64,000 nt of DNA, taken from DASUBN01 sp036000105 (GTDB taxonomy: Bacteria; Pseudomonadota; Gammaproteobacteria; Natronospirales; REEB76). The notes below the pieces were generated by a model. The model was not told the origin of the DNA, did no database searches, and saw only the letters and a list, made by a program, of their open reading frames with translations. Made by a program: the position numbers and the translations under genes. The DNA lies in assembly GCA_036000105.1 (NCBI GenBank), contig DASYGE010000012.1, forward strand, positions 789,798 through 853,797, written 5' to 3'. Shown piece by piece: positions 27,336-35,012 of the stretch. The first letter of the stretch is position 1; each line of letters opens with the position of its first letter.

Positions 27336-27965
27336 ATGCTTTTCCAGTCCGAATACTTGCCCATCTGGGCCGCACTTATGGGTGGAATTTTGGCAATCGG
27401 CGGAAACGTAGTTCTTCAGTTTGTCACTGCCACAATCGTGAGGCATAGAGAAAGGGACAAAGAGTTTGCTGAAAGTCTTAAACAAATATTAATGGTTGGT
27501 AGTCGGCTCAATGATTGGGCAGACAAATTAAGCGACAATGTTATTGATCCTGCAGCAAAACTTTCGCGGGCGGGGGATGCGGATGAGATTGTAGCTATTG
27601 CTGCAATTCACGTTCCTGATCTTTACGGCGCAGCTAATATCCTTTCGATTGCGATGTCAGGAGTTTACGTCGCGGCGCTACACTGGAAAAAACGATTGTT
27701 AGAGAATGAGCCGGCCGCTGAGCAGGAAGCTGTATTTCACGATGCCTATAAAAAGTTTTTTATTAATTACTGGTCTCTTTATTCGCGTGTTCGTTTTATT
27801 GCCAAGAAGCGCAACTCTCCGGCGTTTGTATCATTATGGAACCGGGCTATGCGTTATTACTGGTGCTCAGTGGGCAATCATCGTTTTGAGTTCATTACGT
27901 TGACGGAAGACACTAAGAAAATTTTTATATGCGCCCGATGTGGGGCCGATATCACGCGTGACTAA
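27336..27965 (+). CDS. membrane-anchored protein with possible C-terminal zinc ribbon, unknown
   Basis: 209 residues from the ATG at 27336 (GGGGTAA upstream); an earlier in-frame ATG lies inside the degenerate tRNA copy. One membrane helix is at about 8-30 (YLPIWAALMGGILAIGGNVVLQF), then a helical, charged cytoplasmic domain. The C-terminus, with a Cys and His in WCSVGNH and then CARCGAD, could bind zinc. I do not recognise the family. Composition is intermediate to AT-rich, so it may belong to the accessory DNA beyond the presumed att site. Confidence 0.72.
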   Translation: MLFQSEYLPIWAALMGGILAIGGNVVLQFVTATIVRHRERDKEFAESLKQILMVGSRLNDWADKLSDNVIDPAAKLSRAGDADEIVAIAAIHVPDLYGAANILSIAMSGVYVAALHWKKRLLENEPAAEQEAVFHDAYKKFFINYWSLYSRVRFIAKKRNSPAFVSLWNRAMRYYWCSVGNHRFEFITLTEDTKKIFICARCGADITRD

Positions 27966-28018
27966 GGCTTCTAAGGCGTAAGTTATCGAGTTTTGGAATA
28001 ATCGGGGACAGATCCCAA

Positions 28019-28579
28019 TTACTTCGTGCTTGGAGCCGGCGCCGGGATTCCCGCGGCCTGCTGGAACCAACCCTCGGTGACGCTGACCGAGCGATCATAT
28101 AGATCTTTGGCGCCGGCGGGATTGTCGAGACGTTCCACTTTGTGATTCTTGCAAGCCAGCGTCTTCTCTGTGAATCCCATGAGGGCGTCCTCAAGGTCCT
28201 TGGAATGCTGGGTCGGAGGCTCGGAATAGAGGCTGACGTGATAGTCGTCGAGCTGATCGGCAAATACCTTGAAGGTGATCTGGCGGTGGGCGCTGTCCAT
28301 CCCCACGATGTCCATCTTCATCCAGCTGAAGTCCGGGTCCAGCTTCTTGCCGGCGCCCACCTTGTCCAGCACACGGAAGCCCTTGTCGGTCATGAACTGC
28401 TGGATGGCCTGCTGAGAAGGCGCCTTCCCCTTGCAGTCGAAGCTGAAGGCCAGGTCCGCGCCGAATGACTTCGGCTTGCTATCGGCGTCGTCAGGGGTGG
28501 TGTCTGGACGGACTATTATCAAGATCAGTCCGATCACGGCGAACGTCGTTATGGCGCCGGGCACTATCCATTTATTCAT
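28019..28579 (-). CDS. single-pass membrane protein, unknown
   Basis: 186 residues. Residues 5-24 (IVPGAITTFAVIGLILIIV) form a membrane anchor or uncleaved signal, then an acidic linker and an alpha/beta periplasmic domain of about 150 residues with two Cys (C49 in SFDCKGK and one in LACKNHK). I do not recognise it. GC content is back to the chromosomal level. It is divergent from the exported 28732 protein across 152 bp in which I see no clear operator. It ends 53 bp from the zinc-ribbon gene, convergent with it. Confidence 0.75.
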   Translation of the reverse strand: MNKWIVPGAITTFAVIGLILIIVRPDTTPDDADSKPKSFGADLAFSFDCKGKAPSQQAIQQFMTDKGFRVLDKVGAGKKLDPDFSWMKMDIVGMDSAHRQITFKVFADQLDDYHVSLYSEPPTQHSKDLEDALMGFTEKTLACKNHKVERLDNPAGAKDLYDRSVSVTEGWFQQAAGIPAPAPSTK

Positions 28580-28731
28580 CGTCGACCTCGTGAGGGCGTT
28601 GAGCCTGTGCGGTGCGGTATTCTCGCATCCTGCACGTTACAAATTAGCCACTTACGGCACAGTGCCTGGCGGTAAGATAGCAGAAGAATACTTGGAGCAG
28701 ACCACGATTTCAGGCTAGACAGGGGGTCCAA

Positions 28732-29235
28732 ATGGATTCGAATAAGACGATGCGTGCCTTTTCCCGTCTCAGCATCCTTGCCATCTGCCTGCTTGCGCCT
28801 TCCATCGCCGCTTGGGCCGACGCTCCCACGCCGCGCCAGCAAGAAGTGGCGCAGAAGGGTGCCATGGTCATGCCCTTCAATGTCCATAACTCCACCCACG
28901 TGTTCCAGAAAAACCAATACGGTGGCATCCAGCAGGTCTTAGCGAAGGACCCTAACGATAAGGACCTCATCGCCGCGATCCGCACGCATCTGGAGATGGA
29001 AGCGGAGCGTTTCGGCAGGGGAGACTATTCTGATCCCATGAAGATCCACGGTATGGCCATGCCGGGGGTGCACTACCTCAGCCACGTCAAGCCCGGTCAG
29101 ATCGCCATCACCTACCGCAATGTACCCGCGGGAGCGGCAGTGGATTACGTGGGCCGCGATGCGGCTACGGTGGACGCCATCCATAAATGGTTCGACGCGC
29201 AGCTGTCCGATCACGGGAGCGACGCTACCCTTTAA
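28732..29235 (+). CDS. exported His/Met-containing protein, unknown
   Basis: 167 residues with a signal peptide (cleavage near AWA-DAP, residue 30). The mature part contains GAMVMPFNVHNSTHVFQKN, MKIHGMAMPGVHYL and a C-terminal DAIHKWFDAQLSDHGSDA stretch. The several conserved-looking His and Met could bind a metal, but this is inference. Similar periplasmic proteins exist widely and some are mis-named as aspartate carbamoyltransferase; nothing in this sequence supports that activity. The direct repeat D1 starts about 40 bp downstream. Confidence 0.78.
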   Translation: MDSNKTMRAFSRLSILAICLLAPSIAAWADAPTPRQQEVAQKGAMVMPFNVHNSTHVFQKNQYGGIQQVLAKDPNDKDLIAAIRTHLEMEAERFGRGDYSDPMKIHGMAMPGVHYLSHVKPGQIAITYRNVPAGAAVDYVGRDAATVDAIHKWFDAQLSDHGSDATL

Positions 29236-29277
29236 TCAGGGAAATATTGGATACAGACCGCTATGCCCCCGAATCAC

Positions 29278-29480
29278 GGGGGGAGGGTATGCGAGGCGCC
29301 GCAACTGTGATTTGATGGCCCTTAGGTTTGTATCGCGCTTGTTCCGGTGTGCGGCTCGGCAACTGCTCCTGCGTTGCTCTACCGCCTACATCCATGTAGG
29401 CGTGTCATAAAAAATACATGATCCGCACCCCCTGTAGTTATCGTCAAACCGCGGATTTCGAACCGGAAGTTGAAAGAGTG
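29278..29480 (+). repeat. direct repeat D1 containing structured repeat core
   Basis: About 200 bp, nearly identical to 31153-31353 at a constant offset of 1,875 bp. It includes GTGATTTGATGGCCC, then CGGCAACTGCTCC, TGCGTTGCTCTACC and a GCCTAC/GTAGGC hairpin with loop ATCCAT. It fills the 310-bp gap before the M20 gene. No other gene is visible there. Confidence 0.8.
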
Positions 29481-29545
29481 AAGGGCTAGGACAAAAGGAG
29501 ACGTATCCTTTTTATGCTGTCCTCGATACAGGAGCATCTGCTGCA

Positions 29546-31105
29546 ATGAAAAGTAATCTTGCCCGGAAGTCGTCCATCGTCGGGTTGAGCACGGGTCTCT
29601 GTGCGTTCTCCCTCTGGGGTGCCGCAGCCGTCGCGGTGCCGCCCGGCGCGCAGTCGCTCCACGATCAGGTCGAGGCTTGGCGCAAGAGCCACGAGCGGCA
29701 GATCGTGGGTGAGTTTTCGGACTTCCTGGCGCTACCGGATGTGGCGACCGACGTGCCCGACATCGAGGCCAACGCCAAGCTGCTGGTGAAGATGGTCGAA
29801 GCCCGGGGGCTGAAGGCCCGGATCCTCTCGGCCGGCCCCGGTACCCCGCCGGCCGTCTATGGCGAGCTGAAGGTCCCGGGCGCCAGACGCACCGTGGTCT
29901 ACTACGCCCATTACGACGGCCAGCCGGTCACGCCGTCCCAGTGGCGCTCGCCGCCGTTCACCCCGGTCATGCGCGATGGGCCCGACGGCAAAGACGTGGA
30001 CTGGCGCGCGGCCGTAGGGCCTCTCGACCCCGAATGGCGGCTCTATGCGCGGGGTGCCGGTGACGACAAGGACTCGGAAGAGGCGATCCTCGCGGCGCTC
30101 GATGCGCTGAAAGCCGCAGGCCGCAAGCCCACGGTCAACGTGAAGCTGTTCTTCGACGGCGAGGAGGAGCAGGGCTCGCCGCACATTGAAGCGATCCTGC
30201 GTGCCAACAAGGACCTGCTCAAGTCCGATCTCTGGATCATCGGCGATGGCCCGGTGCACCAGACCCGCCGGCCGCAGCTCTACTTCGGAGCGCGTGGAGA
30301 CGCCGCGCTCGAGATGACCGTCTACGGCCCGATCAAGGCGATGCACAGCGGTCACTACGGCAACTGGGTGCCAAACCCGGCGGTGATGGCCGCCGGGATC
30401 GTCGCGTCCCTGCGGGATAGCGAGGGCAAGATCCTCGTCCCAGGTTATTCCGATAAAGTGCGCCCGCTGACCCCGGCCGAGACAGAGGCGCTCGCGGCAC
30501 TTCCGGACGCGGAGACGGGTCTGAAGCAGGAACTTGAGATCGGTCGCAGCGAAGGGACGGAGCGCTTGGGCGATAGTCTCATGCGCCCGGCGATCAACAT
30601 CCGCGGCATCAGCTCGGGCCACGTGGGAGCCGAGGCTGCCAATGCCATACCGGTGGACGCCAGGATCTCGATGGACCTTAGGCTCGTGCCCGATCAGACT
30701 CCGGAAGAGGCGCGCGCGAAGATCGAGGCTTTCCTGAAGTCGCAGGGCTACACCCTGATCGACCACGAGCCTTCGCTTAAGGAGCGCATGGCCGCGCCGC
30801 GGCTGGTGCGGATGCAGTGGGAGAGCGGCTACCCGGCTTGGCGCACCGACATGTCGTTACCGGCATCGAAGGCGGTGATCGCCGCCGCCGACCGTGCCGC
30901 CGGCCAACAGGTGATCATCCAACCCATGCTCGGCGGCAGCGTGCCGATGTACCTTTTCGCGGATATCTTCAAGACCCCGGTGATCGGCGTGCCTATCGCC
31001 AACCACGACGACAACCAGCACGCCCACGACGAGAACCTGCGCCTGCAGAACCTCTGGGACGGCATCGGGACCTACGCCGGGCTCATCGGAGATTTGGATT
31101 GGTGA
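29546..31105 (+). CDS. exported M20 family metallopeptidase
   Basis: 519 residues, a signal peptide of about 35 residues, then an M20/M25/M40 fold. The di-zinc site is visible as YYAHYDGQPV (His), GAGDDKDSEE (bridging Asp and catalytic region), FFDGEEEQGSPH (catalytic Glu pair), IIGDGPVH (Asp) and a C-terminal NHDDNQHAHDEN (His). The dimerisation domain (about 230-370) contains MHSGHYGNWVPNP. Such enzymes remove amino acids or cleave dipeptides. As a periplasmic form it probably scavenges peptides. A ribosome site AGGAG precedes the ATG. It is precisely bracketed by the D1 and D2 repeats. Confidence 0.92.
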   Translation: MKSNLARKSSIVGLSTGLCAFSLWGAAAVAVPPGAQSLHDQVEAWRKSHERQIVGEFSDFLALPDVATDVPDIEANAKLLVKMVEARGLKARILSAGPGTPPAVYGELKVPGARRTVVYYAHYDGQPVTPSQWRSPPFTPVMRDGPDGKDVDWRAAVGPLDPEWRLYARGAGDDKDSEEAILAALDALKAAGRKPTVNVKLFFDGEEEQGSPHIEAILRANKDLLKSDLWIIGDGPVHQTRRPQLYFGARGDAALEMTVYGPIKAMHSGHYGNWVPNPAVMAAGIVASLRDSEGKILVPGYSDKVRPLTPAETEALAALPDAETGLKQELEIGRSEGTERLGDSLMRPAINIRGISSGHVGAEAANAIPVDARISMDLRLVPDQTPEEARAKIEAFLKSQGYTLIDHEPSLKERMAAPRLVRMQWESGYPAWRTDMSLPASKAVIAAADRAAGQQVIIQPMLGGSVPMYLFADIFKTPVIGVPIANHDDNQHAHDENLRLQNLWDGIGTYAGLIGDLDW

Positions 31106-31152
31106 CGACACCAGGATGATAGGGGGCGGCTCAGGTCACAGTCGTGGATCAA

Positions 31153-31353
31153 GGGGGGAGGGTAGGCAAGGCATCGCGGCTGTGATTTGATGGCCCTTAG
31201 GTTTGTATCGCGCATATTCCGGAGAGCGGTTCGGCAACTGCTCCTGCGTTGCTCTACCGCCTACATCCATGTAGGCGTGTCACAAAAAATTCATATATTT
31301 TTGCGTGATGGTTATCGTCAAATCGTGGATTTCGGATCTGAAGCGGAATATGG
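31153..31353 (+). repeat. direct repeat D2 containing structured repeat core
   Basis: The second copy of the 200-bp repeat seen at 29278-29480. Most differences lie around 31165-31180 and 31290-31312. The same CTACATCCATGTAG hairpin is retained. It ends about 20 bp before the start of the three-helix membrane protein gene. Confidence 0.8.
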
Positions 31354-31372
31354 AAAGAGAATTGGAGGTGCC

Positions 31373-31780
31373 ATGGTCAACTCTGCGAATGAATATCACG
31401 CGGTCTATGCAGAGTATTCCAGGACCCTGAGGACCTGGTTCGTCGCCTATGGTGTGGGCGGTCCCGTGGTCATCCTCGCGCAAGACAAGGTCGCGAGCCT
31501 GGTCATCAACTCCGGTTACGGGTGGCGGATCGCCGCCTTCTTCTCCACCGGTGTGCTGCTGCAGATCCTGCTGGCGCTCATCAATAAATACGCCGCCTAC
31601 GCGAATTACGCGGGCGAGGCGGACGCGGATTACCGGGATAGGTGGTGGTTCACGTTCGGGGCCTGGATCAGCCGGCAATTCCTGATAGACCTGGTGATCG
31701 ATGTCCTCACCGCGGCTTGCTTCATCTATTCCACGGTAGCGGTGCTGGAAATCCTGATTGCCCCGACTCTGAAGATATAA
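31373..31780 (+). CDS. three-helix membrane protein, unknown
   Basis: 135 residues. Helices lie at about 25-45 (VAYGVGGPVVILA), 50-75 (WRIAAFFSTGVLLQILLALI) and 105-130 (LVIDVLTAACFIYSTVAVLEILI). The GGAGG ribosome site 4 bp before the ATG sets the start; the open frame continues upstream into repeat D2, which is not part of the gene. I do not recognise the family. A 5' fragment of a paralogue lies at 27177, so this gene or its ancestor was duplicated and partly lost. Confidence 0.78.
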   Translation: MVNSANEYHAVYAEYSRTLRTWFVAYGVGGPVVILAQDKVASLVINSGYGWRIAAFFSTGVLLQILLALINKYAAYANYAGEADADYRDRWWFTFGAWISRQFLIDLVIDVLTAACFIYSTVAVLEILIAPTLKI

Positions 31781-31786
31781 ACGTGA

Positions 31787-31808
31787 ACAAAGAGACGCTC
31801 CTCTTTGT
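31787..31808. terminator. 8-bp hairpin after the membrane-protein gene
   Basis: ACAAAGAG (31787-31794) and CTCTTTGT (31801-31808) form a perfect stem with a 6-nt loop, 6 bp after the stop codon. There is no T-tract, so its efficiency is uncertain. Nothing else is seen before the next gene at 31907. Confidence 0.4.
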
Positions 31809-31906
31809 CCTCGGGGGAGGGGCTAGGAATTTATCCGGGGTGCGGGCACCATCACGTCCAGGAAGTGGGAGCTCGAGATCAGGTCTGGTATCAGCGCGCG
31901 GCGTCG

Positions 31907-32311
31907 TTACTTCGGCCGCTTGATGAACTCGACCCGCCGGAAGCGCAGGGCGGTCCAATCCGCGTCGATGGCGATCTGGCGCGCGGTGTCGAACCCGGCC
32001 TTGTGCAGCACACCCCAGCCCTCGTCCCGGTTGAAGTCGCAGCTGTATTTCTTCGAAGTGCCTTTCGGATAAGCGAACCAGAGGAGGGCGTCGCCATCCG
32101 CCTTCGCGGCCAGCGCCTTCGATAGCTTGTCGAGTTCGGCCTGCTTGGTCACGAAGGCCAGGGCAAAAGTTAGGCTCTTCACTTCTCCCATGCGCTGGGC
32201 CACCTTCACACCCTTGAGCTTCTTGAGTTCTTTCCCGAAGCCCTCCGGCGCCGCGAGCACCAGGATCTCCTTCTGGTCTTTCAGGTTCAGCTTGTCGAAT
32301 ATGGCCTGCAT
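31907..32311 (-). CDS. small alpha/beta protein, unknown
   Basis: 134 residues, no signal peptide, so cytoplasmic. The pattern has an N-terminal MQAIFDKLNLKDQKEILVLAAPEGF strand-turn, a middle LWFAYPKGTSKKYSCDFNRDEGW and a C-terminal IDADWTALRFRRVEFIK block. It is reminiscent of DUF3052-like proteins, which share a DWxxLRF ending, but I would not assign it. It is divergent from the exported 32485 protein, with an inverted repeat between them that might control either. Confidence 0.75.
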   Translation of the reverse strand: MQAIFDKLNLKDQKEILVLAAPEGFGKELKKLKGVKVAQRMGEVKSLTFALAFVTKQAELDKLSKALAAKADGDALLWFAYPKGTSKKYSCDFNRDEGWGVLHKAGFDTARQIAIDADWTALRFRRVEFIKRPK

Positions 32312-32384
32312 GGCGAGTCCTCGGCCGTGGGTGGGTCGGGTAAGAGCCTGATGATCTCACCCGATGATGGCTGGCCGGTAATGG

Positions 32385-32404
32385 TTTTAGTGGTCATACT
32401 AAAA
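32385..32404. promoter_or_regulatory. inverted repeat in a divergent promoter region
   Basis: TTTTAGT (32385-32391) and ACTAAAA (32398-32404) are separated by 6 bp and lie between divergent genes. The spacing suits a dimeric regulator. No promoter elements are certain. Confidence 0.35.
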
Positions 32405-32484
32405 GCCTCTAAAGTGGCTATCGTCTAATACCACTCCAAAGCGCATTTTCTTGATCCTGGGCCCATCTTCTCCAGGAGACACAC

Positions 32485-32925
32485 ATGAGATCGTTCCTCT
32501 TCGCGGTCGCCTCTGCGATCGCTCTCGTCTGCGCAGTCCCCGCATCCGCCAAGCCATGGGTGGATTACACGCCGGAGAAGGGTTTCTGGCAATACACCTA
32601 TGTGAAGGTGGACGTGAACCACATAGACGATTACCTGACCCAGATGAAGAGCATCTGGGTGCCTGGCCGGGAGATAGACAAGAAGCACGGTCTGATAGAC
32701 GACTACAAGGTCATGACCAACATCCTCGGCGGCGCCGGGGACGCCAACGTCATGCTGTGCGTGCATTACGTGAGCTTCGCGGGCCTCGATCCCGACAAGC
32801 TGCGGGACATGGCCATAGACGAGGAGAACGCCGCTTCACTGGCGCGTGCGGCGTCTGCGGACTTCAATAAGTACCGCAGCATCGTGGGTTCATCCATCTA
32901 CGTGCCGGTGGATTACACCAAGTAA
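32485..32925 (+). CDS. exported small protein, unknown
   Basis: 146 residues. A signal peptide (residues 1-22, cleavage near ASA-KPW) is followed by a compact domain, WQYTYVKVDVNHIDDYLTQMKSIWVPGREI...YKVMTNILGGAGDANVMLCVHY. Its strand-helix-strand pattern resembles a dimeric alpha-beta barrel (NIPSNAP/EthD-like). Role unknown. The gene is monocistronic: it ends at an intrinsic terminator 20 bp downstream. Confidence 0.78.
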   Translation: MRSFLFAVASAIALVCAVPASAKPWVDYTPEKGFWQYTYVKVDVNHIDDYLTQMKSIWVPGREIDKKHGLIDDYKVMTNILGGAGDANVMLCVHYVSFAGLDPDKLRDMAIDEENAASLARAASADFNKYRSIVGSSIYVPVDYTK

Positions 32926-32944
32926 CGCGACCTTGAAGCGAGAG

Positions 32945-32972
32945 TCCGGCCCCGTACTGGGGCCGGATTTTT
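32945..32972 (+). terminator. intrinsic terminator
   Basis: A perfect 9-bp stem (TCCGGCCCC / GGGGCCGGA) with loop GTACT, followed by five T. Confidence 0.9.
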
Positions 32973-33054
32973 ATTGGCACAAACTGACTCATCAAGAACG
33001 TGCTTTAATGACCCTGGGGGGCAGGTGGCAGCACTCACTCGGGGGAGCAGGCAC

Positions 33055-33759
33055 ATGACACCGACCAGCAAGCGCGCCAGGATCACGGGTTTCTTGTATC
33101 TGTTGCTCGTGTTCTTCGGGCCCCTGCGGCTCATCTACATCCCCAACACCCTGTTCGTGCATGGGGACGCCACCGCCACCGCCGCCAACATCATGGCGCA
33201 CCAGACCTTGTTCCAGTCCGGCATCTTCTGTGACCTGTGGGGCGGGGTCACCCTGGTGCTGGTGTCCGTGGCGTTCTGGCAGCTGTTCAAGGACGTGGAC
33301 CGGATTCAGGCCATGCTGCTGGTCATCTTCGGCGGCGTGCTGCAGGCGGCCGTCTATTTCTTCAACGTGATGAACGACGAGGCGGCCCTGATGCTGGTGC
33401 GCGGTGGCAGCGATTACCTGTCCGTGTTCACCGAGCCCCAGCGTGATGCCCTGGCGTATCTGTTCACACGCCTGCATTTCCAGGTGATCCTCGGCGCCGA
33501 GATACTGTGGGGCATCTGGCTCTTCCCCATGGCGATCCTCACCCTGAAGTCGCGTTACTTCCCGCGCTTCCTGGCTTGGTGGCTCATCCTCAACGGCTTG
33601 TTCTACCTGCTGCTGAGCTTCACGGGTTTCTACTTCTTCGATCACCTGGACAGCATCGCGAACTACGGCTTCCCGCTCCAGTTTGGCGAGGTCGCCTTCA
33701 TCCTGTGGTTGCTGGTTTTTGGTGCGAAAGAGCCATCCCCGGCCGCCAAGGCCGCCTGA
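33055..33759 (+). CDS. DUF4386 family integral membrane protein
   Basis: 234 residues, about six membrane helices, with the DUF4386 pattern (TSKRARITGFLYLLLVFFGPL start, ADATATAANIMAHQTLFQSGIFCDL-like second segment). The start at ATG 33055 follows a GGGGGAG site. An upstream in-frame ATG exists but adds hydrophilic residues encoded in the gap. Function of the family is unknown; members often neighbour ECF sigma factors, as here. A GC hairpin (33776) separates it from the sigma gene. Confidence 0.88.
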   Translation: MTPTSKRARITGFLYLLLVFFGPLRLIYIPNTLFVHGDATATAANIMAHQTLFQSGIFCDLWGGVTLVLVSVAFWQLFKDVDRIQAMLLVIFGGVLQAAVYFFNVMNDEAALMLVRGGSDYLSVFTEPQRDALAYLFTRLHFQVILGAEILWGIWLFPMAILTLKSRYFPRFLAWWLILNGLFYLLLSFTGFYFFDHLDSIANYGFPLQFGEVAFILWLLVFGAKEPSPAAKAA

Positions 33760-33775
33760 TCTATCCCTGCTCCAT

Positions 33776-33805
33776 GCCCCGGCCCCCATGGTGCCGGGGC
33801 TTCTC
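33776..33805 (+). terminator. probable terminator after the DUF4386 gene
   Basis: An 8-bp stem (GCCCCGGC 33776-33783 with GCCGGGGC 33793-33800), a 9-nt loop, then TTCTCT. Confidence 0.55.
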
Positions 33806-33817
33806 TGCCTCCTCAGG

Positions 33818-33848
33818 GGAAATATCCTCATCCCTCTACAATATTTCC
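33818..33848. promoter_or_regulatory. inverted repeat upstream of the ECF sigma gene
   Basis: GGAAATAT (33818-33825) and ATATTTCC (33841-33848) form a perfect 8-bp inverted repeat with a 15-bp spacer, 26 bp before the sigma start. It may be a regulator site or part of an ECF-type promoter. Confidence 0.4.
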
Positions 33849-33873
33849 GTCCCCCAACCGTCTTAAGGCTTGT

Positions 33874-34461
33874 ATGAAACAGAAGCCGCCCAGCGGCTGG
33901 ATGACCGCCGAGCAAGAACGGCAGATCTCTGACGAGATCGTGCGCGAACGCCCGCGCCTGCGAGGCTTCATCCGGAGATGGGTCAGGGACGATGAAGACG
34001 TGGAAGACATCCTCCAGGAGGTCTTCTTCGAGCTGGTCGAGACTTATCGGCTGGCGAAGCAGGTGGAGCAGGTCAGCGCCTGGCTCTTCCGGGTGGCGCG
34101 CAATCGCATCACCGACCGCTTCCGCAAGAAGAAGACCGAGGCGTTGGACGATGCCCGGGTCGAGGACGCGGATGAAGACGAGTCCCTGGACCTGGAGGGC
34201 CTGCTGCCTTCACCGGAGGCGGGGCCTGAAGCGGCCTATATGCGCGGCCTGATGCTGGAGGAGATAGACGCGGCTCTCGCCGAGCTTCCCCCGGAGCAGC
34301 AGGACGTGTTCATCGCCCACGAACTGGAAGGAAAGAGCTTCAAGGAGCTGGCGGCGGAGACGGGACTCAGCGTGAATACGCTCCTGTCCCGCAAGCGTTA
34401 CGCGGTGCTGCATCTGCGGCAGCGGCTACAGACGATCTATGACGAATTAAACGAGATATGA
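33874..34461 (+). CDS. ECF-type RNA polymerase sigma factor
   Basis: 195 residues. Sigma region 2 (about 27-95: RRWVRDDEDVEDILQEVFFELVETYR..., WLFRVARNRITDRFRKKK) is joined by an acidic linker (DARVEDADEDESLDLEG) to region 4 (about 135-185: LPPEQQDVFIAHELEGKSFKELAAETGLSVNTLLSRKRYAV). It directs transcription of an unknown regulon. There is no classical zinc anti-sigma gene next to it. The following small membrane proteins are candidates for that role or for the regulon's first targets. Confidence 0.92.
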   Translation: MKQKPPSGWMTAEQERQISDEIVRERPRLRGFIRRWVRDDEDVEDILQEVFFELVETYRLAKQVEQVSAWLFRVARNRITDRFRKKKTEALDDARVEDADEDESLDLEGLLPSPEAGPEAAYMRGLMLEEIDAALAELPPEQQDVFIAHELEGKSFKELAAETGLSVNTLLSRKRYAVLHLRQRLQTIYDELNEI

Positions 34462-34471
34462 GGTGAAGCTT

Positions 34472-34828
34472 ATGCACAATCACATACACAAACGCATGCA
34501 CAAGATGCCCAAGGCCCTGAAGGTCCTTCTGTTCCTGGTGTTCGCGGTGCTCGCGGCAGCGGCGGTCGGCTTCGGGGTCATGTATCTCTGGAACTGGCTC
34601 ATGCCGGCGCTCTTCGGCCTCAAGGCTATCGGCTACTGGCAGGCCCTCGGGCTCTGCGTCCTCGGCCGGGTGCTCTTCGGCGGCTGGGGCATCGGCCATC
34701 GGCGCGGCGGTCACTGGAAGCACCGTCTCGCCGAGCGCTGGATGCAGATGACGCCGGAGGAACGCGAGGCACTGAGCAGCCGCTGGGGCCACCATCACGA
34801 TCATTCGACGCCGGACTCGACGCTGTGA
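34472..34828 (+). CDS. small membrane protein in the sigma operon
   Basis: 118 residues. The N-terminus is His-rich (HNHIHKRMHKMPK), then two membrane helices (about 17-40 and 50-70), then a basic/His-rich C-terminus ending in WGHHHDHS. The start ATG 34472 has GAGGTG at good spacing; the GTG at 34463 just after the sigma stop is less likely. The MTPEEREALSSRWG tail resembles helical metal-binding or stress-protein tails. Function unknown. A sensor or anti-sigma-like role is possible because of its place. Confidence 0.78.
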   Translation: MHNHIHKRMHKMPKALKVLLFLVFAVLAAAAVGFGVMYLWNWLMPALFGLKAIGYWQALGLCVLGRVLFGGWGIGHRRGGHWKHRLAERWMQMTPEEREALSSRWGHHHDHSTPDSTL

Positions 34829-34853
34829 CAGAGGGCAATCCTAAGGAGACGCT

Positions 34854-35012
34854 ATGACTGAACGCCGTCCCTACCCGGGCACACCACGTTGGATGAAGGA
34901 ATCCGGGATCATCCTGTTCGTCCTGGCCGCCCTCATCGCCGTCCTGCACCTCTCCGGTCACGGCATGGGCCATCACATGATGCACTCGGGCGGCAGCGCG
35001 CAACGGCCGTGA
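34854..35012 (+). CDS. 52-residue His/Met-rich single-pass membrane protein
   Basis: A short gene with an AAGGAG site 8 bases before its ATG. The basic N-terminus (MTERRPYPGTPRWMKES) is followed by one helix at 18-34 (GIILFVLAALIAVLHLS) and a GHGMGHHMMHSGG tail. The clustered His and Met could bind copper or another metal; this is inference. Its TGA overlaps the GTG of the next gene, which supports translation. I do not recognise it. Confidence 0.7.
   Translation: MTERRPYPGTPRWMKESGIILFVLAALIAVLHLSGHGMGHHMMHSGGSAQRP

Noticed and set aside
28732..29235. Aspartate carbamoyltransferase, a name sometimes attached to similar exported proteins
   Set aside because: The protein is 167 residues with a signal peptide and has none of the carbamoyltransferase motifs.
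11175..31353. Possible CRISPR array from the recurring repeat words
   Set aside because: Copies are kilobases apart, in both orientations, with hairpins rather than unique spacers, and no cas genes are present.
29278..31353. Insertion sequence or composite transposon around the M20 peptidase
   Set aside because: The bracketing repeats are direct and encode no transposase. They contain the structured repeat core rather than insertion-sequence ends.
31187..31372. Longer N-terminus for the 31373 membrane protein
   Set aside because: The extra 62 codons are encoded by repeat D2, and a GGAGG site directly precedes ATG 31373.
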